Source: Neonectria sp. B-13 | Taxonomy: Eukaryota; Ascomycota; Sordariomycetes; Hypocreales; Nectriaceae | Direction of reading: 5' to 3' | Assembly (NCBI GenBank): GCA_002682825.1 | Contig: NOKP01000013.1 | Location: 1,143,351-1,207,350 of the forward strand | DNA: 64,000 nt | Part shown: positions 1-11,986 of the stretch, piece by piece | How positions within the stretch are numbered: the stretch's first letter is position 1 | Layout: each line of letters starts with the position of its first letter | Position numbers and translations under genes: made by a program | Notes under the pieces: model-generated | The model's database searches: none | The model's input: the letters and a program-made list of their open reading frames with translations, nothing else | Told to the model about the DNA's origin: nothing

Positions 1-2130
1 GAGAAGAATGGTCGAGGGAAGCGAGCGTCGAGGCGGACTAGAAGAAGATTTGAAGGATGAGATGAATAAGGAATAGGGAACGGGATGGCTGGAGCGAATG
101 TCGGGTGAGAAGGCGAGGAGGGAGCGAGAGCCTGAAAGCAAGTGAGCGAGTAAGAGCTAGTGCGGCCACTGAGTTGGAGGCGCTGCCACTGGTTCAGGCT
201 GGGGCAGTGGCGGCCGAGTACGAGCGAGGTACCTGGGGGCTTCTGCTGCCGGTACTGGGGGCGCGCAATCTGACTGGTCGCGGCGCGCCGATGGGTTATC
301 CTGCCACTGGCTAACAGCGTCTCAGCCGGGCTCTACAGGGCACTCGACCCTTCCTTCGGTGCACTAGAACGTTACAAGCCCAGCGAAAGACCCCTAGTGA
401 CGCACTGCCCACCCTCGGTACTGCACAGGTACTCGCCCATCTGCAATGTGGTGGCCCCTTGTTTGCCAGGTTTCCCGTCCAGGTCGCCGTCTGCGTCGCC
501 GTCGCTAAATCCATTCGCCCTGGCACTCGCAATCTCGCGACGGCAACCCTATTTCCTTGTCAAGATCAGCGCCCACCCCTGCGACGACGCTTGACGCTTG
601 CCCAGGAAGCACAGATTGGGGCCAATGCCAAGCGAAAACCGCTCGGTCAGGTTTTTTTTCGCTCCTGGTACGCGGAAGAGACAAAACCAATGTGTTACAA
701 ACGGGGTCCCTTTGATCAATGCCGCGACGGGCAACGAGGGGAAGTCCTAAATGTCGAATTGTCACGGTCACAGCAGAGAGCATTGGACCTAGCACCTAAC
801 TCTATACCTCAGCTCCCGACGCTATCCCTTCCGTGACAGTGATCAGTCCCCAGAGACACTGCAGCTACTGAAGCCACTGAAAGCCACTGACAGCCACTGC
901 ACGCCGCCCGGGCTGACTTGACTTGGATCCTGCCCCCAAATTCCGACCTGGATGCTAGATCCTGGATCATAAGTGCGAATGGGCCAATGAAACAGCGTGA
1001 GCTCCACTGTTTCATCTTGCGTGCACTTTGGCGGCTACCCTCCATTCGTTACATCTTCAATCCCATGGGTGCCAATTAAAGTCTCGAGCCATGAGATAAC
1101 CCATGGAGAGCAAAGATCATCATCCATCCAGCGGCTGCGCTTCACTCCTAAACCGCAGCAGGAAACAGGACCCGTCGTCTGGAATGCTGCATTCCCAAAA
1201 ATCAAGAATAAGCTGCGCCTCAGGAATCAATAAAGTCATGCACGCACGCAGTTAGGCAGGCTGACATCGCCTCTCAGAGACCACCACCAACAAACCAGCC
1301 ACAGGAAAGCCTCGGATGCGTGCTAATCCGTTCAGCTTCCGCCCCGCCTCCACCCAAGAGCAGTCGAGACTGCTGCGAGCGTCAGCAGCATCTCCAGGCC
1401 CCATCGATGAAGCCGCTGCAAGTCCAGCGACTACGACCAGGGTCTCGAACAACAAGCTTCGCCTGCGTGGGGCCTGTGGGAACTGGCATGAGCGTTGGAT
1501 TTGCCCAGTGGACCTGTCTCTCATTGCCACTAGGATCCAAAATTGGCGTCTCAGAAGGGTAACCGGACCCTTGTTTGATGATCGTCAACGGCACTGCTGC
1601 TCCAAGACAGTCCGTCGTCGGGAAAATATGTAGCCCTCTTCAAACATCTCGTCAGGCTAGCTCACCTAAAGATAGAATAGGACCGTGAATTATTCAGCTG
1701 TCAGGTTCTCCTTCGCCACAACCCTAGCCACCAGCTTCTCTCGGAGAGGATAAGCTGACGGTCCACATTGGGGGCCGGCTCTCACTCTCACCACTGTTGC
1801 ACTTCTGACCGCTCATCAATATGGAGGTCAAGTCGACTTTCGGGCAGGGTTTTAAGACAGGGCTTTACGTATGCAGTAGGTAGTCGGCCCCGCGTCAGAC
1901 TCGGGTTGCATCAACACATTTCATTTCCCACTTGATAATTCATTTTGTTCAAACGCTTCTACAAGTTCACCAGATGGCAAACCCGCAAGAGATGGCTGGC
2001 TGCCTGTCTACTAAACATCATCCCGTCAACGCGCTCCTGAATCCCGTCATCCACCTTCCACCTCTTCTGGCAAGTTCCAGCCCGCTCAAACCTCTAAATA
2101 TCCTTGATTGTCTGAGTCTGACGTCTGTCT
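1..2130. other. Intergenic region, left edge
   Basis: I see no gene I can support here. The first ~120 bases are purine-rich on the plus strand, so pyrimidine-rich on the minus strand. That matches the 5' leaders of other genes in this window and suggests a minus-strand gene beginning just left of the window. The open frames here overlap each other on both strands and show no recognisable domain. The only structured element is a short tandem repeat at 861-900. The right end probably includes the 3' untranslated region of the MEMO-like gene. Confidence 0.5.
861..900. repeat. 10-bp tandem repeat, AGCCACTGAA-like unit
   Basis: Four consecutive 10-bp blocks carry variants of a GCCACTG word. The first has one mismatch in the core and the last differs at its ends. 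The same GCCACTG word also occurs singly around 165, 185 and 302. Confidence 0.7.
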
Positions 2131-3173
2131 TTACACCAGGGCATACGCAGATACGTAGCTGACGCTGGTGTCGTTGGGCAACTCCACCAATGCACTGCGC
2201 TGATACTGAATAACGCTGAACCGTCCTTTACCCCCGTGCTTGATCTCACTGTGCAGGAATTCCAGCGCTGCCATCATAACCCCAATCGGATGTCGTCCAC
2301 AGACCGTATTTCGCGTCTTACGGAGGTTATGAAGGAACGCTCTATGGCTGCCGCTCTCGACGGCATCCATGGCAGCCTCATCGACAACCCGGATAGTCTC
2401 GTGGATGGGCGGGCCCTTCGGCTTCGACTCCCAGTAATTTAACTTGACCATATCAGATAGGCTGTTGGTGGGCGAGTAAACTGAGTAGTCAAAATTCTCG
2501 TCCCCCCAGTGGCAGAAATCAGAGCTGATGATGAAGGCGTTCGCTTGGTCCTTGATGAATGGGATCAGAGCCCGGCCAATTGCCTGCTCCTCCGTGCCAT
2601 CAACAGATCCGATTAACAGAGGAACAATGGTCGGGAACTGGTCTGGCGAGTCAAACGTCTCTTGGCATCGGAGGTAGATGTATGGCATGTGCATCTCCAG
2701 GGAGTGTTCTGCCTTCTCGTTGCGCTGGGGCATGTCCCCGTTTTCGACTTCCCCCATAGTGACTGCCTCCTTGAGCTTCTGTACTGTCTCTTCATCGATC
2801 GTCAGATCACCGAAGGGCGTTGCATACTTCCCGAATGTCGTCGCAGCGCAGCCCCTGAAGCTGTAGGTATGCGTTGGGCCCAAAACGAAGACGCGCTTCA
2901 CCTGGCTGAGGTCGAGCGTCTTGTATGCCCATGCTGCGCATTTCCCAGAAAAGTCGTAACCCGCATGCCTAGCACAATGCTGTTAGGCCTCATACCAAGC
3001 TGCCATGCTGCATGTACTTACGGGGCAATCACGATTCGGGCCCCAGCAATGGGCACTGGAACTCCGTCGACGCTGCTGGGGACAGCTGCCAGGTTTTCCG
3101 TGAGCTCTTTCTCTAAATCCGTGGGGTTCTTTTTGTACCAAGTGCCGGCCTTGCCCGCTGGTCGAGTCGCCAT
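2131..3173 (-). CDS. MHO1: MEMO1/MHO1 family protein
   Basis: Two exons (3173-3022 and 2968-2131) joined over a 53-nt GTAAGT..TAG intron give 329 residues. The splice restores the family hallmark PHAGYDFSG across the junction. Further hallmarks are GPTH, EMHMPY, SSDFCHWG and CGRHPIG, which cover the His and Cys positions that bind metal in human MEMO1. MEMO proteins resemble class III non-haem dioxygenases. The yeast homologue MHO1 is implicated in invasive growth, and MEMO1 has been linked to copper/iron redox handling and cytoskeletal signalling. The protein is probably cytosolic, with no signal peptide or membrane segment. The start ATG is the first in frame before the conserved N-terminal motif ATRPAGKAGTWY. 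The length fits fungal family members. Confidence 0.93.
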
Positions 3174-3881
3174 GTTGACTTGGGGGGATATGCGAGGCTG
3201 ATAAGGACGACGAATGAGAAACGATGATGGCAACCGAAGTAAGATAGTGATTTAGTTGATGCAGAGCGCCGTCTGATTCCTGAAGAAAATCTGGACTAAC
3301 CTGGAGAGAAGTGTTCACAGAGGTTTCGCAAAGTTCAAGCCGATGAGGTCGACGGGAGGCGGGGTAGCACTTGCCTTGCATGCCACTCTGCGTCAGCTCA
3401 CAAGCCAACCAAACCTTCAGAAACGTCAAGTACGAAGTACACATCAACCATGCCCTTTTAGGCAGTGATTCTTTCCTTGAAACCCACTGTTTTCTGAATT
3501 CAACGACCACAACAGGAACCGCCGAGGACAAAGAAAGCAGTTCGTGGTCCAGTGAAGATGGTTAGGAGATTGAAGCAAGCTAGGATCTAGGATCAGGGAA
3601 CAGACAACTGCTTGCCTTAGGATATAGTGCTTCTCTATTTCAGACTAGTTGTCACGCAACATTAAGATATCATGATCAGTCGTTGGTGATTCGATACTAG
3701 AATGACAGGAGAGAAGCCTTCGTTGTTAAAATACCAAGGACCATCAAGTTAAACTTCTCCAGATGCTAGTCCTCCAATATCCTCCTCCTATAACTTTCAT
3801 GCTCAACAACACATCCCGCGAAATAAAATTATACGCTTAACAATCCACCCAATCACTATGTAAAACGCGGGTTTTCCTTGT
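3174..3881. other. Intergenic region between MEMO-like and SesA-like genes
   Basis: This is the promoter of the MEMO-like gene and the 3' flank of the SesA-like gene, both on the minus strand. It contains one copy of the recurrent word GTACGAAGTAC at 3430-3440. I see no supported gene. Confidence 0.6.
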
Positions 3882-6049
3882 TTATGAATCAACCCATGAT
3901 CCAGGCATAACAGTGTTCTCCCTCTCTATCAGCGCCCAAAATTGTTGTGCCATCCACTCAAACTCGGGTGCCCATACAAGCCGCCAATCCTCGGGGCGCG
4001 GCCCGAAGTCGAGACCTAGCAGTCGAATCGGGACCCAATGTGTTTCGTTCCAACTTCTCATTGATTCCAAACCAGGCCTGCTGGTTTTAGGCCCCTGTTT
4101 CATGACATGACGTGTCTGGGTCCTTGACAATATGATCGCATCCGCATCCAACGCTCCTCTCGCTTGCTCCATGGCCAAAACTTCTCGGCGTCCGTACTCG
4201 ACCAAGTCCAGTCCAGCAGCTTGCAAATTCAAGACCCATTTCTGAATGGTCCTTTGAAAAACTTCATCCCAATGGAAGAATTCTATGTCCGGTGACATGT
4301 AGCAAAGTGCGCCTCCAATAGCAGAAATGAGTGGTGTGCCCCTCCAAATTGGGACTTGATACACGTCCCAGGGTGTTACCGTCTCAATGCAGTGAAGGTC
4401 CTCGTGCCCCGCCGCCGATGCTATCATCTGGACAAGGTCGTTCCAACCTTCGCTGTATACCGAGTATACCTGAAATTCCTTATTGGGAAATAGTATTTTG
4501 TCAACGAATCGTATACCCAGTGCCAGAGCCGCCGAGTGAACGAGCGAAAGTTGCTCGCGTGTCGACTGATTGACGTTACCAGATGGCACTTGAAAATCAT
4601 TTGCAAGAAAATCCAAGACGTCCATATATGAATTCATATGAAAGGAACCCAGCCGGAAAGCCTCAAGTCGGTACCTCAATGGGCTCGTGTGTAATGTCGG
4701 GAGGAAGCTCTTCTGAAACGAAGTGACATATCCGCTGTCGTATTCGTGGTCCGATATGAACTCAAAGGTCCTTAATATCAGATTGCTTTCTATTCCGTCG
4801 ATGTATGAGTTGAAAAGTTCAACGACTTGTTGTCGCCGGGCTTCCTCGATCTTCCCTAGCCGAGCCGACATTCCGTCTTTGAGCAGCGGAGCTAGTGGGC
4901 ATCTAGCTATCGTCAGACGTTGCTCCCTAGTTGCATAGTTCGTTCTTACCCAAAGGGGGATTCTGGTGGCGCAACCAAACATTCATCGAGCCCCATACGT
5001 AAAAGGAGCTTGCAGATATCGTAGTTCCTTGCGCTCGCTGCAAACTACACCAACGTCAGTGCGGATTTCCTCAAAAAGATGAGTTTGGACCTACATGTAA
5101 CAGGGACCTTCCAATTGGATCCTTGTCAAATGGAGATGCCTTGCGGGTGCTGAAAAGTTCCAAGACGCCGTTCTTGTCACCGGTTTCGATCTTGGTAATA
5201 ATTTCCGATTCGTATGGTACAATGTTGTAAACCCTATAGTGATACATCCATCCACTGGGACTCGGATTGGAAGCGACTTTGTAGATTGACTCTGAGAGCC
5301 AATTAGGCCATTGTATGCAGGCTTGCCATGCTCCCGTGCCTTTAGTATAATCCAACGCAAATTTTCCAAACTTGAAGGAGGAAGAGGTTTTTGTCTTGGC
5401 GAGCGGCTTTACCGTTCGGGGAACTAAATCGTTCTTTCTGGTCCAGCTCTGAGCTTGGTCTTGTCCGTATACAACGGCTGTTCGTTCGTTCAACTGTCGG
5501 CCATCCATATATGTGATTAAGTCGGCTGTGACTTGTCTCGAAATCATCTCGGGGCTTCGTCTCATCAATGCCCTTGTTTTCGGGTTAGCAAAGCTCCATA
5601 GACGTCTAATACTCGACTCACATTTGATAAGATTGGAGAGCCAATTGCAGCCATTTGACTGATCGGGAGAGTCTCTGCTGGTATTGCTCTAGGTTCTCCT
5701 TCTTCATTGTGATTTTGACGATTGTGGCCTTCTTCTTCAGACCTTTTTTTAAGTTGATTCGCGTGTTCATATCCGTAATCAGGTCGTTGAGGCCGTTGTA
5801 GGCCTGTGTTGCGAGTTTCAGGCTTCGTCGAACCGAGGTGTCGTTTCGGGACAAAGGTGAGATGTCGGTTGCAAGCTGTTCTTGTATGTCCTCAAACATG
5901 GACCCCAAGACCTCCATGTCCGAGAGCATTTCCTGGATCTCGTGCGGGATGTCTTTGATCTGCTGCCATAGCTTGTGAGCCTTGACCACACACTTGACAA
6001 TGTCAGTCGTAATCTGGACAAAGGCAATGGAAGCGGCGGCGGCCTCCAT
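3882..6049 (-). CDS. SesA-like N-domain / ankyrin-type protein
   Basis: Four exons (6049-5622, 5572-5095, 5044-4950, 4902-3882) with 49, 50 and 47-nt introns give 673 residues. Frames close exactly at each junction. Residues ~1-145 form a helical, amphipathic domain (IVKCVVKAHKLWQQIKDIP, then EIQEMLSDMEVLGSMFEDI) like the SesA/fungal N-terminal domain found before NACHT, ankyrin or other effector modules. The middle region (WMYHYRVYNIVPYESEI, then SPFDKDPIGRSLLHFAASARNYDICKLLL) reads as a degenerate first ankyrin unit. The C-terminal ~350 residues lack obvious repeats and end in a WNETHWVPIRLLGLDFGPRPEDW region and FW.LIERE...MPGSW, as in a Fusarium-type family I recall. SesA domains are linked to fungal nonself recognition and cell death, but there is no ATPase here. 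The precise function is unknown. Confidence 0.85.
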
Positions 6050-9000
6050 GGTTAGGCGTTAGGCGTAGGGTCAGGAATCAGGTATAAGCGTAACGGTTGC
6101 GGGTAGTCGTCTCAGAGTACGCTTGGTGGGAATAGCAAACGTCTAACAAGGACAACGGACGCTCGTCGATTGAGAAAAGACCAGAGGTTTTTGAAGCATA
6201 GAAATGGGAGACAACTCGTGATGCCAACAATTCCGCGTCGACGTAGACATAGCCAAGGCCGACCGCCTGGCCATCCGGGGGTCTGCCGCGCCTCATTGCT
6301 TGTCGCGGATATTCATACGCTCCCCGGTTTACGCGCCCAGGCTGAGCAACGGATTCCAGGCTTCTTAGCGAATAATATACCACTGTTGGTTGTTGCATCT
6401 GCCTGTCCTGTAACAACCCCTGCGTATTGTTGCACCACCACAAGATTGTATGGTCATGAGTTCGGCCATGGAGGCAGTGTTTCCTCTGATGGACATTGGT
6501 TGAAATGCCTTGCAGTTGGCCTGAACTGTACGAGTTGGAATGTCCGAGTGGTGGCGATATTTGGTTATATTTAACAAGAGTCGCTGAACATGTTCACATC
6601 TGCCTGTACGAATCCGTAGCGCTACGGGAAGACTTCAGCGGCAAGAGCGGTGCGGCCCGCCTTCCGGGGCGCTAGAGCCGGACACGCTGAAGAATTGGAT
6701 TGGATACATTTGCTATCAGCCAGCTGGGCGCTTCTGCCAACGCCGCCAACAACTGCGGCAGTTGGTAGTGTGAAACGTATGCGAAGTACTAAAATTACAC
6801 TTCGTACCGCGCATCTTACGTCCATTGGCTTTTCTCAGCTACCGTTGGGGCTTTTCCCCCGGGCTTCAGAGGATCTTGACTCGGGGATTTCCACGTCGGG
6901 GAGTCTTGCACAGCTCACACACGTAGGCATTCCATCATTGGCAACGAACTGTATTTCTCCTACCAGTAGGATTACACGGCAACATCCCGTGTCAATATCC
7001 TTCTACCCCGGGTTCGTTGTCTTGTACCACCACACCAATTCCAGCTTCAGTTTAAAGTTGTTTCTTATTACTTACTAGTAACGTCTTGGTCCTTCTTAGG
7101 CTATCAAGCTATGCAATAAAGGGTGATGGATCGTGTACCAACCAGTGGCGGAGGACGATGTTAGCCACCAAGTGCCGGGACCAACGGGATACTTTCTGGG
7201 GAGATCAAGGACAGAGGGCAAGATTCTGTTGGGGAACTGATGTGTTATGGTCCGATTCGGCTGGAATATTCCCGGGGCTCAGGTCTGTCGGTCTGTCCCT
7301 TCCCATGACTTACACATGTGCATACCCAGGTACCTTGTAAAAAATAGTGAGAAGCCCAGGGAGAGGGAAAACACGGGGGCGATCCAACTTTTGATACCTG
7401 ACAGGGCGTACTACGTAGACACGTACGATACATTGATTTTTACCTGTCATGATTTGGTCACTTAAGGGGATTTGACAATACTGGTGCGGAGATGAAGCTC
7501 AGATGGGGTTTGGAAGCGGACCGGCCCCGGCTTTTTCCCATGTTTACTTATCAATCACTCAATCTTTGGGAAACCCATCTTTGAAAAATACCGGAAATGC
7601 TGTTAGTGAGGCCGGCCGGTTCGGTTCTCCACCATCTTGCGCAGCCCTTCACTTGAAGTGGCAGATTGATCTTCTTGTTGGCCATGTCTCCCCGAAGCCG
7701 GAGGCACAGTGGCAACAGGTGACCGGGAACAGAGGGATCCGTGCCGAACCGACGAGGGAGGGACCTGGAGACTTGGAGGCCATCCCCACTTGTTTTGGCT
7801 GCGGATCCTCGATTCGACCAATTCCTTGTGCTCCTCTCCTCTCCCGAGCCACAGCGGTGGGGTGGGTAGGTGCATGCGGACGAACGAGTTACAGTGCGAT
7901 GCTGAGCCGTGTCTCTGTACAATATACGATTCTCCCCCGTAGTGAGTGAGGGAGTCGAGGGACAATCGGGGAGTACCGGCGGAGGAGAGTCGCGACCGCA
8001 GGTGTCTCGGCACCCTGTGGCCGACATACGAAGTCTAGCGACTGGGATCGGGAATCGAATCGGCCAGAAGGAGCTGTTGGTCAGGGTCAATGCACAATAA
8101 TTAACGCTTGAGCAGACGACTACTGTGCTGTGTTCGTACGGAGGAGCACTTGAGAAGAGCCTAGATCGGCTTTCCCAACGCGCAAGTGGCCAACAGGTTG
8201 GAGCTAAACGCCGTGGAGTCCCCCTCTGGCCTCCAGTTGGCATGAGTCCCTCCACTCTCAAGTGCTGCTATGTAAGGAACAAACCCTTGCAGTCCGCCAA
8301 GCCGGCTCGCTTCCCCGTTCTCGATAAAGAAGAAGAAGAAGAAGAAAAAGGAAGAAAACTGTGACATTCTTCTTATTTGAAGCCAACGACCTGTCAACAT
8401 GCGCATGTCTGTGATGGTGTGTGACTGTGGGAATTATTGCCTGTGGCGGCTGACGTTGGCGTCGTGGTGGAGGTGGAGGCTGTTCGCACGAGGTCCGATC
8501 GTAGGTTGCCCAAAACGGTACTTTTACTTTACTGGACAGGCATGGCCCCGACGACGACCGGGGGGTTCTGTTGCTGGGTACCTCCTTTTTAGTTATCTGA
8601 TGGAAAGAAGAAGAGCTTTGGGCTTTGAATGAAAGTACCAATACGTAGAGGACGAGTACGGATGGTAATTGGTGGTACCGTTACTTGTTCACGAGTACTA
8701 GAAGCTGATAGACTAAAGCTGAGTCTCTTGGTTGTTATTATTAATCTAATCTAAGGCCTTCCCGTGCTTGCCATGATCCATTGATTGTCAACTCGTCGGA
8801 TACGCTATTTGCTCGCCCTCCATCCCGTCGCCACCACCACCAAGCTACCAACCGCTAAACCGCAGCTACCGCAACGATACGACCGAGTGAGTCGGGGCCC
8901 AGGTAGAGTTTTCTTTGGGTGTTCCCCAAGGTTGCCCAGCGTTTGCCATGCCTCACTATTCATGGCAAACCTTCTTGCCCCGTTCTGGTATATCTTAGGC

Positions 9001-9481
9001 ACACGCGCAGCTTTCTCTTTCTTTCTTTTCTCCCTCCTCACCCAGCAGCATCATCCTCAATTCCACTCTGGGTTAGCCGTTGTCCCGACCGAGACACCTC
9101 ATTTGTGCCCGTTCGGACAGGTACCTACCCGTCTAGTACTGTACCACTCTGCAAGCGTACCCTCCACTTGTCTCACTTCAGCGCCCCGACAAGCGGCCCT
9201 CAGACTCGCTGTGATTCGGTCCCTCTCCCAGGCTCCCCGGTCCAAGTCCACTGCAAGTCCACTACAAGTCCTCTCTAGGCCCAGTCCCCCAGGGCGGTTC
9301 ACGTCACGTCCGCCCCCCGTCCAGTCGCATTCCGTCATCGCGAGGAACCAGAAATCTCCCTCCCCCACCGAACTCTCTTCTTTCCTCTTCCTCCACCATC
9401 ACCATCGCCATTAGATCCCTCAATCACTGAGCCCGCAACTATCGCTCCTACGCCTTCGTCGGCGCCCACTCGTCCCTCACC
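6050..9481. other. Intergenic region upstream of SesA-like and zinc transporter genes
   Basis: This divergent intergenic region serves as promoter for the minus-strand SesA-like gene and the plus-strand zinc transporter. No open frame shows a domain or a coherent splice model. The largest (7551-8261 minus, 8785-9414 plus) are compositionally irregular and overlap other frames. The part from ~8785 to 9481 is pyrimidine-rich on the plus strand and probably includes the transporter's 5' leader. A GAA microsatellite lies at about 8327-8349 and one ACTTCGTAC word at 6799-6807. Confidence 0.55.
8327..8349. repeat. GAA trinucleotide microsatellite
   Basis: About seven GAA units in a row followed by an A-rich extension, in intergenic DNA. 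Confidence 0.8.
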
Positions 9482-11215
9482 ATGGGACTCCTCCAGAAGA
9501 TGGCGTGGTCCAAGAGCACCCGCATCAAGGTCATGATCGCTCTTGACACGGCCTTCTTCATCCTCGAGCTCACCACTGGCTTCCTCGCCCACTCACTTGC
9601 TCTCATGGCCGATGCCTTCCACATGGTCAGTAACTGCTCGCGCGTTGGAATTGCATCGTCGACTGACCAGTTTCGCAGCTCAATGACATTATCTCCTTGA
9701 TTATCGGACTCTGGGCTGTATCTGCCGCGCAAAAGGCCACCACCGACGAGTTCACCTTTGGTGTAGGTTCCCATCGCATCAATCGAGATGAAAGTGCTAA
9801 TACTTCATTAGTGGGTGCGTGCTGAGATCCTCGGTGCCTTCTTCAACGCCGTCTTCCTCATCGCCCTCTGCGTCTCCATCATCCTCGAAGCCCTGACCCG
9901 ATTCATCGAGCCCCCAGAGATCACCAACCCCCAACTGATGCTCATCGTCGGTTCCGCTGGCCTCTTCTCCAACCTTGTCGGCTTCTTTGTCCTCGGCGGC
10001 CACGGCCACGGCCACTCCCACGACGACCATGGCGATCACGATCATGCCCACGACCATTCGCACAACCACGCCCACGACGAGGAGGAGGGCCGCGCCGGTC
10101 TGCTTTCCCACGACGAGCACAACCACAACAGGGACGAGTCCGGCCCTGGCGCCAGCCGCCTCCCTGCTCACTCCCGAGGACGCGACAACCGCCGGTCCAG
10201 TAAGAGCGGACACTCTCGTCTGGCCAGCATCGAGGACATGAGCATCCACCCTGCCAGCTTCCGCCAAGATATCATCGCCGCGAGCATGGCAACAGGGGGC
10301 GATTCCACCAGCGAGAGCGAGAACGAATTCGATGCCACCTTTATCGCTGAGGAGAATGAGGCGGATGAAGAGTCACCCCTGCTCCAGGGCGTTAAGAAAG
10401 GCAGCAACTCTCTCAGCGCTCACAAGCAACCGGCTCACGCCCACCCGACTATCCGACGCCCACGACGTGACTCGAGCGTCCACCACGGCCACAACCACAC
10501 GCTGCCCAACAAGCCTGGCAAGAAGGGCCATGGCCACAGCCACGACGACATGGGCATGAACGCCATGGTACTGCACGTCATCGGCGATGCCCTAGGAAAC
10601 ATTGGTGTCATGGCCACGGCTCTCATCATTTGGCTCACCGACTGGCCCGGCAAGCTCTACGCCGATCCCGCCGTCTCGCTCTTCATCACCGCCATCATTC
10701 TCAAGACCTCGATCCCTCTTACTAGTGCTACCGCTCGCGTTCTGCTCCAGGCGACTCCTGAACATGTCAGCATCAAAGATATCCGACAGGACATCGAGGG
10801 GCTCCCTTGCGTCGTCACCTGCCATCACATTCATGTTTGGCAACTCTCCGATACCAAGCTCGTCGCCAGCATGCATATCCAAGTCTCCTTCCCCATTGAC
10901 TCTCACAGTGGCGAGAAGTACATGGAGCTTGCTCGTCGGGCGCGCAAGTGCCTCCATGCCTACGGCATCCACAGCGCCACCATCCAGCCGGAGTTCTGCC
11001 TCGACCAGAAGCATATGCAGGAAGAGGAAGCCGCTGCTCTTGCCCTTAATGGGGGCATTGACGGAAAGGGTGATGTGTGCCTCCTCGAATGCGTTGAAGA
11101 CTGCCAGGGCCAGGGCTGCTGCACCAACGTTGAGGCATCATCCAGAGGGTCATCAACTCGCCGCGCCAGCGAGTCTTCCCACAGCGCGACTAGTGTCCAT
11201 GGACACGATCATTAG
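9482..11215 (+). CDS. ZRC1: Vacuolar zinc transporter, CDF family (ZRC1/COT1 type)
   Basis: Three exons (9482-9625, 9679-9762, 9812-11215) give 543 residues. The protein exchanges cytosolic Zn2+ (and probably Co2+) for protons at the vacuolar membrane, giving metal storage and resistance. Features in order: first membrane segments with the zinc site H47xxxD51 in MADAFHMLND, interrupted by the first intron; WVRAEILGAFFNAVFLIALC (~77-96); a His-rich cytosolic loop (~138-165) dense in HGH, HSH and HDH; a long acidic/Ser-rich insert; the second metal site H331xxxD335 in LHVIGDALGN; and the CDF C-terminal domain with CHHIHVWQL. A Cys-rich tail (CLLECVEDCQGQGCC, ~498-512) could bind metal. Length and layout fit fungal ZRC1 proteins. 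The start follows a pyrimidine-rich leader with context TCACCATGG. The gene is convergent with the J-protein gene. Confidence 0.95.
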
Positions 11216-11986
11216 GTTGATCTCCGCCATTCCACGAGTTGGTACTCCTTACGGAGCATTCTAGGATCTAGACAATCCGAATAGGGACTTGCATCCCCAT
11301 GGGCACCATGTGTCCAGAAACCAAGAGCCAGAGACGGGCTCTCTTCCTCCCTAACCGGATAACTTTTCTAATTAAAAGGGTTGGGCGTTTGCGTGTTGTT
11401 TGTTGGTTGTTTTGTTTTCTCGGCGGCTGCTTTGGGCATGAGTTGGGCATACGGGTGGGTATCATGCTTGGCAGAAGGATTACAGTGTATGATAGATACG
11501 CCGACAGTGCTATGATGAGTGGTTTCTTTTGTCTTCCAATAATGTGTGTCTTCTAAATGTGTTGAATCTTGGGGAATACCGCGGTCAACGCTTAATCCCT
11601 CTACGTGTCACCGTAAGACAAAAAGCGATCATTCAATGATAGAGGCTCCATGGTTTTGTTTTGATGTCTTCTTATTTGTAGTGGAGGTTTTCTATTTCTC
11701 GTCTTATTTGTCTGACTCTCTTCGTTGTTGTATTCGTGGAACACAAGAAGTTGAGATGCCTCAACCATATGTATTTGTTTATATACAAATATGTCACTGT
11801 ATCTGAGATGGGTATTTCCAATGGCCCCTTTTGTGATCACCCACCGATCCAAATATGCCACCCGCCCAACCATGTATCCAATCATCCCCTTCCGGCCGTT
11901 TTCTGGTTCATAAAACATCATTACTTATTTACACACTATAAATACACACACACACAAGCACAAGCACAAGCATGAGGAGGGCCAGT
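11216..11986. other. Convergent 3' flanks of ZRC1 and J-protein genes
   Basis: AT-richer sequence between the stop codons of two convergent genes, probably holding both 3' untranslated regions. A CA-rich microsatellite (CACACA then CAAGCA units) lies at about 11942-11972, next to the J-protein stop codon. Confidence 0.65.

Noticed and set aside
7551..8261. 236-codon minus-strand frame
   Set aside because: Arg/Ser/Pro-rich, shares its span with several other frames on both strands, no motif or intron signals.
8785..9414. 209-codon plus-strand frame just before the zinc transporter
   Set aside because: Pyrimidine-rich leader DNA gives Ser/Pro/His-rich translation. It overlaps another long frame and has no domain. 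More likely 5' leader.
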